Source of the DNA: Aricia agestis
Lineage: Eukaryota > Arthropoda > Insecta > Lepidoptera > Lycaenidae
Direction of reading: 5' to 3'
Assembly: GCF_905147365.1 (NCBI RefSeq)
Contig: NC_056409.1
Span: 17,427,001 to 17,491,000 of the forward strand
Length of the DNA stretch: 64,000 nt
The notes beneath the pieces are model-generated. The model did not search any database and was not told the origin of the DNA. It saw only the letters and a program-made list of their open reading frames with translations. The translations under genes were made by a program, and so were the position numbers. This document shows positions 19,046-31,426 of the stretch, piece by piece. Each line of letters starts with the position of its first letter. Positions within the stretch are counted from its first letter, which is position 1.

Positions 19046-21350
19046 TCTAAAAGTCTTTCTTGAAACCGGGCTTTCCGGTGTGAATTTAAAAGTCTTAAAG
19101 AATATTTACGTTTCATGAAACGTGCTCATGATAGTGTACTCGTAACTATAGTGTAATCTGCCCTGAATTTGCCATAATCCGACCATATAACGTAGGTCAC
19201 AGCTGCCTCTGAATCAATTTTTCTGATAGTAAGTACATAAGGCTAAAATATAGCAAATCGACTAAAATATAACAATACCCGAGACAAAATAGAAATGACT
19301 TGCCACTGTTATTAAGCGAAATGGAATACGTAATGTATTAAACGTGATACAGAAATATTTTTTCCGCAGGTGCTAATGCTATCTATAAATATGTATGGGT
19401 AATAAATTGAGGCTCGCCTTCATACGTTCCGGAGATTATGTTCTATTATACCACGTACATTATATATCGTACATTACGTTTGCCCATCTGGTGCTAATTT
19501 ATTTGTGTAATTTACACAATATACTGTTGAATATGAGAAACGATTCCATTTGTTGGAATTTTGTTAATGTAAGTGATATCCATTTACATTCATAAATTAA
19601 AAAATAAATTCGCTACTACTAGATTGTTTTATCTAAGGATGATCTATGAATATTGATCGTTTCAAATTATATCAATGTGTTAAAAATAAAATAAGGATTA
19701 ATATCCTTCGATCGTGGATTCTTGGAAATCTATTGTGTCTCGCTCACCGGTGAGCTTATGGGGCTTGATGGGTTAAAATAGTAGCTTAAATCATAGTAAT
19801 TAAAGCATAGACACTGTACTTTTTGGGAGAAAAACAAGCCAATTTGTTAATCCAGAGCTTAAACTACTACCAAGCTGAACAAAAAAGGCGTTTTTTGCGT
19901 AAAACAGTAACAGACATACACACTTATGTTTTGAATGAAAAACTTCATAACGGAATAACCTATCGCAAAGTCGTAACTTACGAGTTACGAATCCAATTTC
20001 CTACCATTTTATATCGTATCCAGTGTACTAGAAAATGTGACAGGTATTGGAATTTGAAATTTTTAATAAATAGCTTGAAAACCCTCACTTCAGCGATTCT
20101 CCGTCGCAGCGAATGAATAAAACACTTGGCAGTATCATATTCCGCACTCCTATTTCGTATTGCCTCCGCTGTCCTAGTCAATGGATATTGTTCAGAGTAT
20201 GTATTTAATGGTAGTTTTTGTCCGTAATTTAGTATTTCTATTAAAATATCTGTCTGTTAAGTAAATATTAGGTGTTTAAATAAGATAAACTTTAAAAATA
20301 AATTTGAGCATTACTAGCTTTTGAGACAGTTTGTCACTGGATCACGGTACTTTTTGCGCTTAAAGAAAATACTTTATGTCCAAGCTTTTTTGTGCTTACC
20401 ATTAATATCTATATAGTAATATCTGCGTGAAAGAGAAACAAAATAATATATTCATTAGTCTATCCTCACTTATCATTCGCATTCATTTACCAGTAGGATA
20501 CATTACCATATATTATATTCAACAGTAGTAGTATTTATTAGTGTGGCATCATGCTGTAATATCGATGAATGCCTGTAATATTTACCTCATGTCTGATTCA
20601 AATACTGCTATAAGATTTAACCGCAGCGTTGATTTAAAAGAGTAGCCTTTTAAAATATCGTAGGTATGGAGAGTAATTTGAATGTTTGTGGTAGAAGCGG
20701 GTAGTTGAATAGCAATCAGTGACGTATTGTTAGTGAATCAGAACTCAGCTCTATGAAAATATAATCAGGCCTCCGAGAAGTCCGAGATATCCGCTCCGGA
20801 ATATCATGTTTATTCGATATCGTTTATTAAGGTACGCGCACAATATGGCCTCAGCGGGGCGGGCTGCTTCAATTACATACTCGTATTATGTAAGTAATCC
20901 TGGAAATTTTGTGGAAGATGACGCCTACTCCGCTTTGGCCTGCGAATCAACATAATATGCGCGTATCTTTAACTTGAAGCAATAAAATTCATGATAGTTA
21001 TTGTTCTTATATTCATTGTTCACTTTATTCGAAGGGGTATATAGAATTAAGAATAACCACTACTTTAGATTACCCATTGTTAGTTATTGACGTGCAAGAC
21101 AGAAACTGCACGGCCGAGTGGTTTGGCCGCTCGTGATCACAAGCAATTGTATGCAGGGCATGCATGTATTAGTCAAGGCGAGTGAAGCGAGCCCTATTAT
21201 ATCCTACAACCTGAGCACTTTTGTGGTACACTTTACCGAAAAACTATCACGCCTAATGAATTGTGCTTTAACATAGTATTTATATGTAGATGTGTTATCA
21301 TCAGTCAGTCAATGTTTGTTTACTATCAACATATATTTAAAAAACTGCCT
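19046..21350. other. No recognisable feature
   Basis: 2.3 kb of AT-rich sequence. Short open frames (for example 19395-19595 and 19823-20116) have AT-driven composition, no splice context and no recognised motif. No gene is called. Confidence 0.4.
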
Positions 21351-21590
21351 AAGGGTGTTCCCTCACCAGGACATTCGCTTGTAATGTAACGTTACAGAGT
21401 CGAGCATGACATGAGTGAGGAAGGAGAACCGTGTATTACAATGCGCACCTTGTAATGATACAATGTGTAATATTTTGATACAACTTGTAACATCAATGCT
21501 ACATGACAGTGATGTCAACTTGCTATGTAATGCTCAAAGTCGAATTCATAACGTTACATTACACGCGAATGACACGTGAGGGAGCACCTT
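21351..21590. mobile_element. 240-bp MITE with about 40-bp inverted ends
   Basis: The ends AAGGGTGTTCCCTCAC and GTGAGGGAGCACCTT continue into paired inner segments (CATTCGC, TGTAATGTAACGTTA). The interior repeats TGTAAT-like words. No coding capacity; superfamily unassigned. Confidence 0.65.
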
Positions 21591-21771
21591 CAAAGATTAT
21601 TACCACGCTAAAAATCACGCAAGCCCTCACAAAGCTCGGCTTTTAGCTCGTTATTATAGTAATTGCTTATGATCTCGTTGTGTAGTGGCCAAATCGCGCC
21701 ATATAATGACGGAGTTAATAACTAAATTAACGTACTAAACGGCAAATTCAATGTCGTCAGTCGTACCATCA

Positions 21772-22089
21772 CGTAGATCGTCGTAGCGTTTTGTAGAGCG
21801 TCGTAGCGCCTCGTAGAACTTCGTAGCGCCTCGTAGACCTTTGTAATGCCTCGTAGAACTTCGTAGCGCCTCGTAGAACTTCGTAGCGCCTCGTAGACCT
21901 TTGTAGCGCCTCGTAGAACTTCGTAGCGCCTCGTAGAACTTCGTAGCGCCTCGTAGAACTTCGTAGCGCCTTGTAGAACTTCGTAGCGCCTCGTAGAACT
22001 TCGTAGCGCCTCGTAGAACTTCGTAGCGCCTCGTAGAACTTCGTAGTGCATCGTAGAATTTTGTACCGCCTCGTAGAAGATTGTAACAA
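21772..22089. repeat. Minisatellite of 20-bp unit (two 10-bp halves)
   Basis: About 31 copies of a 10-bp word of form TCGTAGNNNN, alternating mainly as TCGTAGCGCC and TCGTAGAACT. Because 20 is not a multiple of 3 and the - strand unit has no stop in any frame, all three - strand frames are open for over 100 codons. Each frame encodes the same cyclic 20-residue peptide (RSSTRRYEVLRGATKFYEAL). This is a property of the repeat and not evidence of a gene. Confidence 0.95.
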
Positions 22090-22106
22090 TTTATCAAGAC
22101 ATCTTT

Positions 22107-23560
22107 TTTTTTTATTTTTTTATTTATTTATTTAAATCAGGCTACGTAGGCCCATACAATATATACCTTAATGACTAACATACATAAAAATTATATAAAC
22201 TTAACAACTACACATTATCACGAATTAGCGGCGACGTGACGCGCGCTTCATTCCGGAACCTTCGGTAAACCACATCAGTCGGTCAGAATTCCTCCGCTTC
22301 AAAGGTCGGGAGAAGATGCGTCGGTACTCTCACCACAAAGGAACTGAAGTTGACCTTGTGGCGAGACTGCAGACGCTCGACCCTCAAGTGGAGGGATGTC
22401 TTCTTACTGATGTAGTCCACGACGTCTTCGACCTCCATGGACCAGTGCAGGCGGGATATGTACAAGGGCGTCGCGGGGACCTCGCTCCGCAGACGCAGCT
22501 CAGGTACATATGGCGCGGTGCCGCGATGGTTGCGGGCGGCGGGCTTTTTCTTCCTTCTCTCCACCAGTATTAAGCCCTCCTCATCGCACCTCCTGCTCTC
22601 GTCCTTGCCAGGTCGAGAAGACTTAGCCTTGCGGCTCTTCGTAGCCTTGCGGCTCTCCGTAGCCTTGCGGCTCTTCGTAGCCTTGCGGCTCTCCGTAGTC
22701 TTGCGACTCTCCGAAGCCTTACGGCTCTAATTTTCCCCATTTTTATGCGCCCGCGGGGGAGGCGCGGGGCGACCAGCAACAGTCGCGTAGTTTTGCTGAG
22801 TCGCCTGTGGACTCGGCGTCGGCGCAACCGGAAGGGGAGCGCGGGCGGGGGCGGCAGCGGCGGCGTTCGTTGTCCCGTCTGATAATGCTGACGGGCTAAA
22901 CGTGATCGCTTGTGCGCCTCGGCGATGAGTGACGAATGCGGCGTCAGCTGGTGACCTACATAATGAATAATTACTTTTTAGTTGTGATAATTCATTACGT
23001 AGATCACTAATGATAGCTTCTGACGCCTGCAATCTACCCCGAACTCCGGTCAGCTCCTCCTTCAGGAACCTGATGTCCTTCAGTAGGCTGACGACGTCGA
23101 CGTGGTCCAACGTGACGGGCGGCAGCTTGTGCAGCTCTTTAGCCACAAAAGCCGGTACCTCATCTGGATCAGTCTGCTTTAGCAGGGAGATGATGTCCTG
23201 CACGCTCCTTTCGGTTCCGTCTCTTCGTCGCGACGGCATGTTCGCGCTCTGGCCGAGCGTCTCATACAGCAGCTGCTTTCCCTTGCAAATCTCCTCACTA
23301 GTGAAGGAGGACTTGCAGATCTGCATGATGCTGACCTCGTCCATGGTGTCGATGGCGTGCTGGATAAACGCCAGCAACTCGTTGGCTACGAGCGCCATGG
23401 TCACGTGCAGCGGCAACGTGCCGCGCGATTCGCGAAAATATTATTTAAATAATATTTGCAGCGTGTGTAACGTGGAGCACGACCGTTGGCTAGCTCGACA
23501 CATTACACATCGTATTGACTATTTAACAAGTGACATCTACAGCGTCAATTAAATTCCTAT
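22107..23560 (-). mobile_element. ORF1-only retroposon with A-rich tail
   Basis: On the - strand: an AT-rich 5' region (about 23420-23560), one long ORF1-like frame, a roughly 150-bp 3' UTR (TATGGGCCTACG... as in the 4083 copy) and an A-rich AATAAATAAATAA tail at 22107-22135. No endonuclease or reverse-transcriptase frame lies between the ORF and the tail in either copy, so the family appears to move in trans, like mammalian HAL1. The 5' limit is uncertain. Confidence 0.6.
22283..23398 (-). pseudogene. LINE-ORF1-like protein with two premature stops
   Basis: The frame starts at ATG 23398 (MALVANELLAF) in good context. The N-terminal region (about 1-60) is helical. A coiled-coil-like stretch (VVSLLKDIRFLKEELTGVRG, 110-150) is followed by a Pro/Ala-rich linker, a basic 6-residue repeat region (SRKATE/SRKATK) and a C-terminal domain with LYISRLHWSMEVED and LRVERLQSRHKV, like LINE ORF1/FP25K-type domains. 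A TAG at 22727-22729 and a TGA at 22283-22285 interrupt one continuous frame. The second replaces the Trp codon that the + strand copy at 4083 has in its FWP motif, and homologous codons continue about 28 further. This copy is therefore inactive. Related proteins are common in lepidopteran gene sets; their function is unknown to me. Confidence 0.65.
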
Positions 23561-24667
23561 AATATGATATTATAGTGAAATCACTTGTCGATGTATAGTA
23601 TAAAAAGCTTATTGTTGTAACATAAATTTTAAGTTAACGTTAAAATGAAATTTTAAAATCTACTTTTGTTTGTACAAACAAATGAGCGATTTAAATAAAC
23701 GGACGCAGTGCAAATAAATCGTCAATTCTCATATGAGCTTTACATTACAGGGGTATTATGTTCATAATACCTCGTACTTATCTGTGATCTGCCCCCCCCC
23801 CCCTCTACCCTCCACCTCATCCATCACGCCTGTCAATACACAGCGGCGCATTTAAATATGTTTTTACACATATCATATTACTCCGAACGCTCGAATTTCA
23901 TGCTAATGTATTCGATTATATTACAATAAGTTTTAAATTGATTTATTTTATTCATGTACATTAAGTGACGTTTAATTTTTAAATGAAATTATTGGGTATT
24001 GCATCGATGTATTGATTTATATATTAACTTGGTTATGTTAGTTAACTGATATTTTAATTAAATTTTCTAAGGTATAAAAAGCTTGCTGCGAAAGCGACCT
24101 CTGTTATTAATTTCTTACATAATATAAAAAGGAAAAAAATTAAAGTACTTCTTCAAATAAAGTTTATTTGTTTACTAATTAACAAAATTCTGAGCTCGAA
24201 ATAAAATTATAATTATAAATATAGCTTCGTTTGCATAATACCACTTGTGTGTACTCTACGTTGGTACTGAAGTACGAAACATAAGAAAACCTAACAAAAT
24301 TAAAAGGAAAGGGTGCATTTTGATGATACTTTGGACATCTTTATATAGGCCGGGATGCGGCTTCCTGGTGCAGTGGGTTTTGTGTCCTAACTATATAGTT
24401 ATAAGGTTTATTTTTAATCTGCGTACCGGCGGGGGTATAGTCTCATTGTGGTCTTAACAAGGTATTGTGTTTAGAGCGTCCTCGAACCCGCACTATCAGA
24501 TCGTGCCGGCACTACGGAATCAGGACATGACAATGACACTTACACTTACCTAGTTTACTTAGAGTACTCGTACTTCGCGGTGGTGTAAAGAAATCGATCT
24601 ACATTCTTTTATCAAGCAAAGAGTTGCTTTTGTTCTGGAATGGATCCATGGATTTTATTTATTTGGC
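23561..24667. other. No recognisable feature
   Basis: AT-rich; contains a 13-base C run at about 23791-23803 and a short AT-biased open frame near 24245-24457 with no recognised motif. Confidence 0.4.
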
Positions 24668-24963
24668 GACCTCTGTGGCTCAGTTGGTGGGCTATTGGTA
24701 GCTCAAGCCGGGGGTCGCGGGTTCGAGTCCCGCCGACGGAACAAAAAAGTTTTCAAAGTTCCTGGGTCATGGATGTGTATTAAATATGTGTGTTATATAA
24801 TAAAAATCTTAAATATATGTATAGTATAAAATATTAAATTTATTTCCGTTGTCTGGTACCCGTAACACAAGTCCTTCAGGTACTTACCACGGGGCCAGAC
24901 TGACGTGGTGTGAAGCGTCCATAGATATTATTATTATTATATATTATTATTATTATTATAACA
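24668..24963 (+). mobile_element. tRNA-headed SINE with (ATT)n tail, copy 1
   Basis: The head has a pol III A box (TGGCTCAGTTGG) and B box (GGTTCGAGTCC) of a tRNA-like promoter. The body includes AACAAAAAAGTTTTCAAAGT and a 3' part GGTGTGAAGCGTCCATAG with an (ATT)n tail. Copy 2 at 37279 shares all parts. The tail type suggests mobilisation by a CR1/L2-type LINE (inference). Confidence 0.8.
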
Positions 24964-25813
24964 ATGTTTTTGGTATCTTATTTTATTTTTAGTAAACTGA
25001 GGACGAATATGTTGCTCTACGCGTTTTTATTTGCTTATATCTCGATCATGGGTCAACGTGGAGAAACGATAAAATAAAAGTCTCAAAAATAATTTAAACT
25101 TGAAAAATTGTTTGCATGATACAATTCCACTACAATGAACTAAACTGTAGTATCAAAATGATTGTGTTCAGTACAATTATATTTAACGTATACCATGCTG
25201 CACTATTTCTGTATTGTTACGAAACTCTTGAGAAGCACTTAAGGCACTAGTGAGAGCGCGGAATCCAATTTGGCTAAAAATGTATTCTTTGTTACGGTTA
25301 CCTCAGACACAATAGAGCAAAACATTTTCATTTTTCACCGCGGCAACACCTAAAATAAAAACATTTGCAAACTGTCTAACGTTTTATTACTCTCATGTTG
25401 TATCACTCTGAAGTTCAGATAGTCTTTACGACTTTAGATTGATTTGTATTTGAGCAGGCTATGCCGAAGTTACGCGAAGGATTTTAAACTCAAGTAATAA
25501 AAAAAATGCGTACATTTCAAACATATTTCAAACGTAAAAAATGTCGGACAGCCCTAAAATCACCCAAAAGTAATACTTATTAGTCATTATAATATTGTCA
25601 TGTATGTATTTTTACGAATTTATGGTTTTCATCTCACTTTAAGGTAATGATAATATCTGTCATAAACTCTATACAACTCACAAAGTTAATATACCTAGCG
25701 GAATATATTAACTTTATGATACAACTACAATATTTAGTAACCAATAGATTAATAAATTTTATTTACTTGTGTAACCAATAACCATATTCAATAAACATTT
25801 GTTCTTGTTTCAG
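24964..25813. other. No recognisable feature
   Basis: AT-rich sequence following the SINE tail; no exon or repeat family recognised. Confidence 0.4.
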
Positions 25814-25851
25814 ATGCTTTGACATTATACAGAAAGCAAACCCGCGCGAAC
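25814..25851 (+). other. Candidate micro-exon 1 (38 nt)
   Basis: A strong acceptor (TTGTTCTTGTTTCAG) and perfect donor (GTAAGT) bound 38 nt. Entered with two carried bases it is open (CFDIIQKANPRE) and leaves one base, matching the phase needed by the next candidate. There is no family match. It is offered only because the splice signals are good and the chain of four candidates keeps frame. Confidence 0.2.
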
Positions 25852-27655
25852 GTAAGTAATTTATTTTTATACAACAAAAGATCGGTACTCAGTTTTAATA
25901 GATCAAACTCTTCTGGGAAATGCTTTTATAGATCAGATAAATTGTATTGTCAAAAAATATTCCGGAATTCCTCGCCCCAGCTGCGGAATCTCATTTCCTC
26001 GAAAATATTTAGATCGAATGTTCGCAAATTACTTTTTTATCTCCTTAAGAAGCAGAGATAATAAAAATTGACTTGAAGATCGTTTTAGGGTACGTACGCT
26101 TGAATTTGCCGATACATTTTAAAGGACTTGGAATATATTAGGTTTTTAGATTAGATTGCAAGTTAATCTTGAATACTAATATTAGTATTAAATGCCTAAG
26201 TGTGACTTATTTGTCTGTTGTCTCCTGAAACTTAAGACGCTAAACTATATTTTTATTTTTGATTGGAAATTTCGTAAGTCTCGTGAAAATACAAAAGACA
26301 GTTTTAGTCCTAAAAAATGTACGGTTCCTAACAATTAACGAGGTAACAAAATACTTGATTTTGTTACCTACTAGTTACATGAGAATCAAACAACACTATC
26401 AAAATCATAAGTCGATGTCTATATTTTTTTCAGTAATCGAAACGTTTCTCGTTCATAGTATTTACGTAAAATTTGTATTGTATTTTCCGGTTCGATCAAG
26501 ATGTTATGACGAGCGTTACGGCGTAGGTACACTCGAATCGCTAAATTACGCAACACGAAAATTAAAGGGCGCTTTACACGAGCGACGGGATCTCATTATG
26601 TGCGAGAATAAATTGGAGCAGACTATTTGACAAACACTCGCGCGCCCGATCCGAATCAATTTGTTCGAAATTTAATTGAAATCGAACGAATTAAAACCTC
26701 CACTGAGATTATCATGTGGGTCACTCTCATTGTGATCGAGAAATTATCATTCCCGAATATAATCAAAAGGTAATGTAAATTATAAATTAATGCTTTGTGG
26801 AGCTCGACAATAATCCGTTAATGGTTCAATGAAAATTGTTATGAATTTGTTTGAAGTCTAATTACAAAATTGAGTACTTCTCCTACTAGATCAATTGTGT
26901 TTTTTTTTGTATTCAACAGTACACATAATTTAGGGAAAAAATACACGGACAAAAATAATAAAAATGAAAGTGATGTTGTTGACGAAAGGAACCAAAATGA
27001 TTCGTTGATATAATACGATTGTTGAACAAAAGCAGTTTGTTGTACTGTTGATATTTATACGAGTCAAACTCGAAATGGCTGAGCATAAGTAACTTTATAA
27101 ATTTAAATTGCGACTCGGTGAACTTTTCTTTGACGCTGATAGCTGAAGTTGAACTGCGAAATAAAACTATAAGAACTTCCGGGAATTGGAACAAATAAGG
27201 TTTGCTTCTCATTAACGCTAAAGGGAAACTTTAAATATTTTAAACATTTATTACTTTTACTTTCCGAGTCTTTAACTAATGTGAATTAAATTTGTATGAA
27301 CGCTAAGTAGAGGGACAGAAACTTATAAAATTATTTGTGACTGTTGTGGTAAAAAATGGTTTATTTAAATAAGCAAAATAAAGACACGACTCTGAGCGGA
27401 TTAGTTCCTTGCTAAGAGTATGCAACTAAGAAAAGAAAATACTGATATTTCATATTACTTTTATATTCCTGTGTAACTTTATAAAAATTCAATCAATATG
27501 CAATCAATGAACATTTAAAAAAATATTATGAATAATTTCTATTCTTAAGCAACTTTTTTAACTTTCTCACATTAAAGAATAAAACCCTTAAACAAAATTA
27601 ATAATATATAATTATTTCGCTCTTTTTAACCGTCTAACACAACCCCTAGGTAATA
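25852..27655. other. No recognisable feature
   Basis: 1.8 kb AT-rich. The open frame at 26259-26630 has no splice context or motif and is not called. Confidence 0.4.
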
Positions 27656-27914
27656 TAGGGTGTAACAAGACGAAATGATAATAATTTAGGGTGTGTATGT
27701 GTTCCTTTTATGTATAGAGTTCACTGTGAAAGTAGCAGTGCTGAAAAAGCAACTATTTTGTGATTTGTATGGGCAAGCGCCCCAACTTCACAAGTTTTCC
27801 CATACAAAAGTAAAAAAAGTGAATCTTTCAGCGCTGCTACTTTCACACTGAACTCTATGTAAGGGACACATATATACACCCTAAATTATTAACACTCTGT
27901 TTTGTCACACCTTG
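27656..27914. mobile_element. Fold-back MITE, GGGTGTAACA family, copy 2
   Basis: The ends AGGGTGTAACAAGACG and its imperfect complement (TTTTGTCACACCTTGT) flank inner arms AGAGTTCACTGTGAAAGTAG and CTACTTTCACACTGAACTCT. The whole element can fold into one long hairpin around a CCCATACAAAAGT core. Confidence 0.65.
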
Positions 27915-28506
27915 TTTATTAAGCTTGAATAAATGACAAATGAAAGTATGATATAATGTGGTATCTCCGTAATAAGCACATAGAACATAATATCTCCGGC
28001 AACAAGTACAATGGCGGCCGGCAATTTGTCCCTACTTTGTTTCCCCGTCGTCTCCACGTTATAAACGACCTCCGAGATGCCTCTTCATTTTCTTATGTCC
28101 CTATTTTATACCATCTGTTAACTATCTGCTCTATGCCAACGGTGAGTTATGAGAAGCAAATCATTAAAAATGAGCAACTTAGAATAATTCAAGTCTTATT
28201 TGTTTTGGTTGTGAATCGTAATTAGGAATAAAAAATAGTTTTAACGTTCATTTTAAGTACTCATAAAATCTATCCTACGTACTTTCGCGAGATTTAAGGT
28301 ATACGCATTGGCGTATATATGAATTGATATTGATCAATTCAGCGGTTTGGGCGTAAATAACTACAGAAGACAGACAGACAAACACATTTAGGCATTTGTA
28401 ATTTTACGATGGACGTATATATTGAAAATTAACCATTATTGAACATCAACCATATTGAGTTTCCTACTAAGATTTTAGAAGAACCTAAAGCTAAAGATTA
28501 TATTAA
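27915..28506. other. No recognisable feature
   Basis: AT-rich with a GC-richer patch near 28010-28080. A Helitron-like phrase (TCAGCGGTTTGGGCGTAAAT, GACAGACAGACAAACAC) lies near 28340-28385. No gene is seen. Confidence 0.35.
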
Positions 28507-28640
28507 GGGCCTGTTTCACCACTTTCTGATAAAGTGCCGAAAAGGCTATTCACAACTTTTTTGACAGATTTTCCAAACTTCATATGTCAAGTTAAGTGGT
28601 GGATAGCCTATTCGGCACTTTATCAAGAAGTGGTGAAACA
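28507..28640. mobile_element. PIF/Harbinger-like MITE, GGGCCTGTTTCACCAC family
   Basis: The left end GGGCCTGTTTCACCACTTTC follows TTA. The right arm TCGGCACTTTATCAAGAAGT then GGTGAAACA lacks the last bases of the consensus seen at 53320. Two further copies are nested at 53037-53320. Confidence 0.65.
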
Positions 28641-28876
28641 CCACTTCTTGATCATCGTAGGATGAGCCAATAAATATCAGTGCGCTAAAAGGTGAAGCGT
28701 GACCAATTATGTTAGTTCAACTAGAGCCAGCTCACACCGAAACCGGCAGCACGTAGCTTTATCTGTTACAGCTAACGACTTCCAGGCGCGTCCACCTGGG
28801 ATCACTTGTACGAACATCTATTGTGCAGTTGCCTTTAGAATTTTTGAGAAAAATAAACAGGATTAAACATCTATAT

Positions 28877-29055
28877 TGTACTCGGCGAAACATGGAGGTA
28901 GCGGTCATTGGCTCCCTGTGAAAAACTTGTCATTTTATATATAAACCGCGATTGACAATGAAGTGTCAGATGTTGTCAATCGCGGCTTTGTATAGAAAAT
29001 GACAAGTTTTTGACAGCGAGTCAATGACCGCTACTGCCATGTTTCGCCGAGTACA
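28877..29055. mobile_element. Fold-back element of 179 bp
   Basis: TGTACTCGGCGAAACATGG at the left end is complementary to CCATGTTTCGCCGAGTACA at the right end. Inner arms also pair (ACTTGTCATTTTATATA; CCGCGATTGACAA against TTGTCAATCGCGG), so almost the entire element is one stem. Confidence 0.75.
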
Positions 29056-31081
29056 GTATAGTACTTCTAAATTTCAATTTATAGCCACAAAATTAAAGTA
29101 ATATAAAATCTACAATAAAACGCTAGAGTATATTATGGAATTATGTTTTTTTTCTTTGCATAAAGTAAATAAAATGATCTTATAATAATAATAATTTATT
29201 TTGTTCCAATTCTCTTCACTAATATCCATAATATGCGATTATAACATACAGCAATACGAGAAAATTATGAGTGCTACAAAACATTATATTTTGGCACATT
29301 CCTCGCATTATGTAATTAACTCAGAGAATCTGATGACAACTTTAGTCATTTTAATTTGTGTCAGAAGTAAAAAGTAATTTCCGAGCGAAGTACAAAGTCT
29401 TACTCCCATTTCACCTGTTATGAGCATTCTCGAGTTTCAAAGGCGCAGATTACACCTCGTGTTTGTATTTGAGGAAGACTAACTCTCGCTAGTTTTGTCT
29501 GCACGTCCTACAAATGGAAAGATGTCGGCATTCAGAACGCCTGCATTTTTAAATTTTCACGTGCCCGCCGCCCGCCGCGAGAAATAAAAATGTAACGTTA
29601 TGCCCGAGACTATTTCAGCACTTTTTGTGTTTTTTCTACCGCCGACATAATTGATTTAAGCGATGAAATGTTACAGAAATTCTGTACGCTTCGTAGCTAA
29701 AGAAGGGAATTGTTTGGGCTTAAATGATTTCTGCTGCTGTATGGAGCTAACCCAAAAACTGAAAGATAACGGAAAAATTTCGTAGTATCACGTAGCAGTA
29801 CAAACTGCGGATGGGAAGCAATTTACGTAGTAACTGTAAAATGATCATCCGGGAGGAGGTTGATTACCGACGCGTTTTATTAGCGGAATCAGAGAACTAA
29901 GTAGATACAACCCTAAAAAGGAGGCGCGGTAGAGCTTTGAGGGGAAGAGACATTCAGCCGCGCATTTAAAAGCGAGACTGTAATTTCCCAACCCTTTGTC
30001 TTCCGCCGGGACGGATCGTAGGAAAATATGCACATTCGAAATGGATTTTTTTTTCAAGTGGCTCGCTTTATACGCGTTCCCACACGATTGTTTAGGGCTG
30101 GCTCGTCGGACGTAAATTAAACGTCCGGCGGAGCGGCAGCTTAATAGCCCGCGTGATATAGAGGGCCGGATTTTATTTATAAAATGTATGCAACGTGTGA
30201 CCCTATTCGGATGGAGTGGGTCAGTGCACTTCTGGAGTTCACGGTATTGATTTTATTGCGCACGCCCGAAAATATAAACGCGGCGATATGGAAGTAGTCA
30301 TTGATTTCCCGAATAAGAGCCGGACCACGACAGTTGCGTGCAAACACGGGCATAATACACGCGACCGCGCGGGGAGATGCGGGCTGCGGTTTGATGAAAC
30401 GCTTTATTATGATCTAACGCTACTCGATTATTTTATGAAACCCGGGCACTGGTAAAATGTTCATTTATGTTCATCACTCTGCAATTCTGAAATCGATTAA
30501 AGTTAAATAAAAACAGGTTGAAGGAAAAAAATGAATTTATATCCAATTTGGCTTTCAGTTTCATTTGCCAAAAATTTCATTAGATAAAAGTTAATGATGT
30601 TGTCTACTATTTAGTATTTATATTTTACTCGTAACAGATTAGTATTTAGTTTAACGGCGTGTAAGACGATGGACTAAAGAATAATCCTATTTGGATTAAA
30701 CAAGGAGTTTGGGGACATGAGTGTTCCAGCAGTGGAAACCACTGTACACTTTGACGATGAAAGAATTAGGGCCTTCAACGACAGTCAGTTAATAGATCAT
30801 ACATTGTAGATGCGCTGCAAAAGTAAATAATGTTCTATCTATAGAAAACTGCAGTGAAGATTAATCTTTTAAATACCGTATAGCAAGAAATAAAACTAGA
30901 ATAAAGCTTAAAAACTCAAATATATCACAGCTGTGACGTCATAAGCACTATGCTCTAAGTTACGATTCCGCACACCGACATTCGCACTACAAAGGAAAAT
31001 AAAAATTCTTGATTTTTACACGGACGTGACTCGATTTTCCCGCGCGCAACATATTCGCTACTAATATTTTTTCTTTTACAG
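29056..31081. other. Unique sequence, partly GC-richer, no gene assigned
   Basis: 29430-30460 has higher GC than its surroundings and few recognised repeats, with a small inverted repeat near 30108-30132 (GGACGTAAATTAAACGTCCG-like). It may hold regulatory or conserved non-coding DNA of the adhesion gene. The open frame 30216-30455 has no splice signals or motif and is not called. Confidence 0.3.
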
Positions 31082-31142
31082 ATAAAATCGTGGCAAATGA
31101 AAATCCGGATCAAGAAAACATTTCAAATTGGAACCACACCGG
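31082..31142 (+). other. Candidate micro-exon 2 (61 nt)
   Basis: Acceptor TTTTTTCTTTTACAG, donor GG|GTGAGT. In the phase set by candidate 1 it encodes KIVANENPDQENISNWNHT and leaves two bases for candidate 3. Nothing is recognised in the peptide. Confidence 0.2.
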
Positions 31143-31426
31143 GTGAGTAAATTTATCTCGAGCGCTCCGCTCCACCAATTAAAAACTACTTATAGAAGTT
31201 TGGGGAATAGAGCTTCTTCCATTGTTTAGTCGGCAGAAGTAAATGCGGAGGATTGTTTTTGAAAGGTCTGCTTTATAGCGGAACGCTTTTAAAAAGGAAT
31301 AAATTTCCAACTTCTCTTGATTTTAAAAGAGCAAAATACTGTCTGTTTATCTTAAGCTTCTGTTGTTTATTGTTTAGATTTCTTAATACAATCAAAATAT
31401 GCAGAGTTATACTAATTATTATAACT
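31143..31426. other. No recognisable feature
   Basis: AT-rich intron-like sequence. Confidence 0.4.

Noticed and set aside
21772..22089. Possible CRISPR-like array
   Set aside because: Units are contiguous 10/20-bp repeats without spacers, in a eukaryotic genome.
21722..22097. Three overlapping - strand proteins of more than 100 residues
   Set aside because: They are the same minisatellite read in three frames; no start context, splice signals or non-repetitive domain.
24668..24740. tRNA-like sequence with A and B boxes
   Set aside because: It is the head of a SINE: the acceptor stem does not close and SINE body and (ATT)n tail follow, with a second copy at 37279.
30216..30455. 79-codon open frame in a GC-richer region
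   Set aside because: No splice sites in phase, no recognised motif; kept only as possible conserved non-coding DNA.
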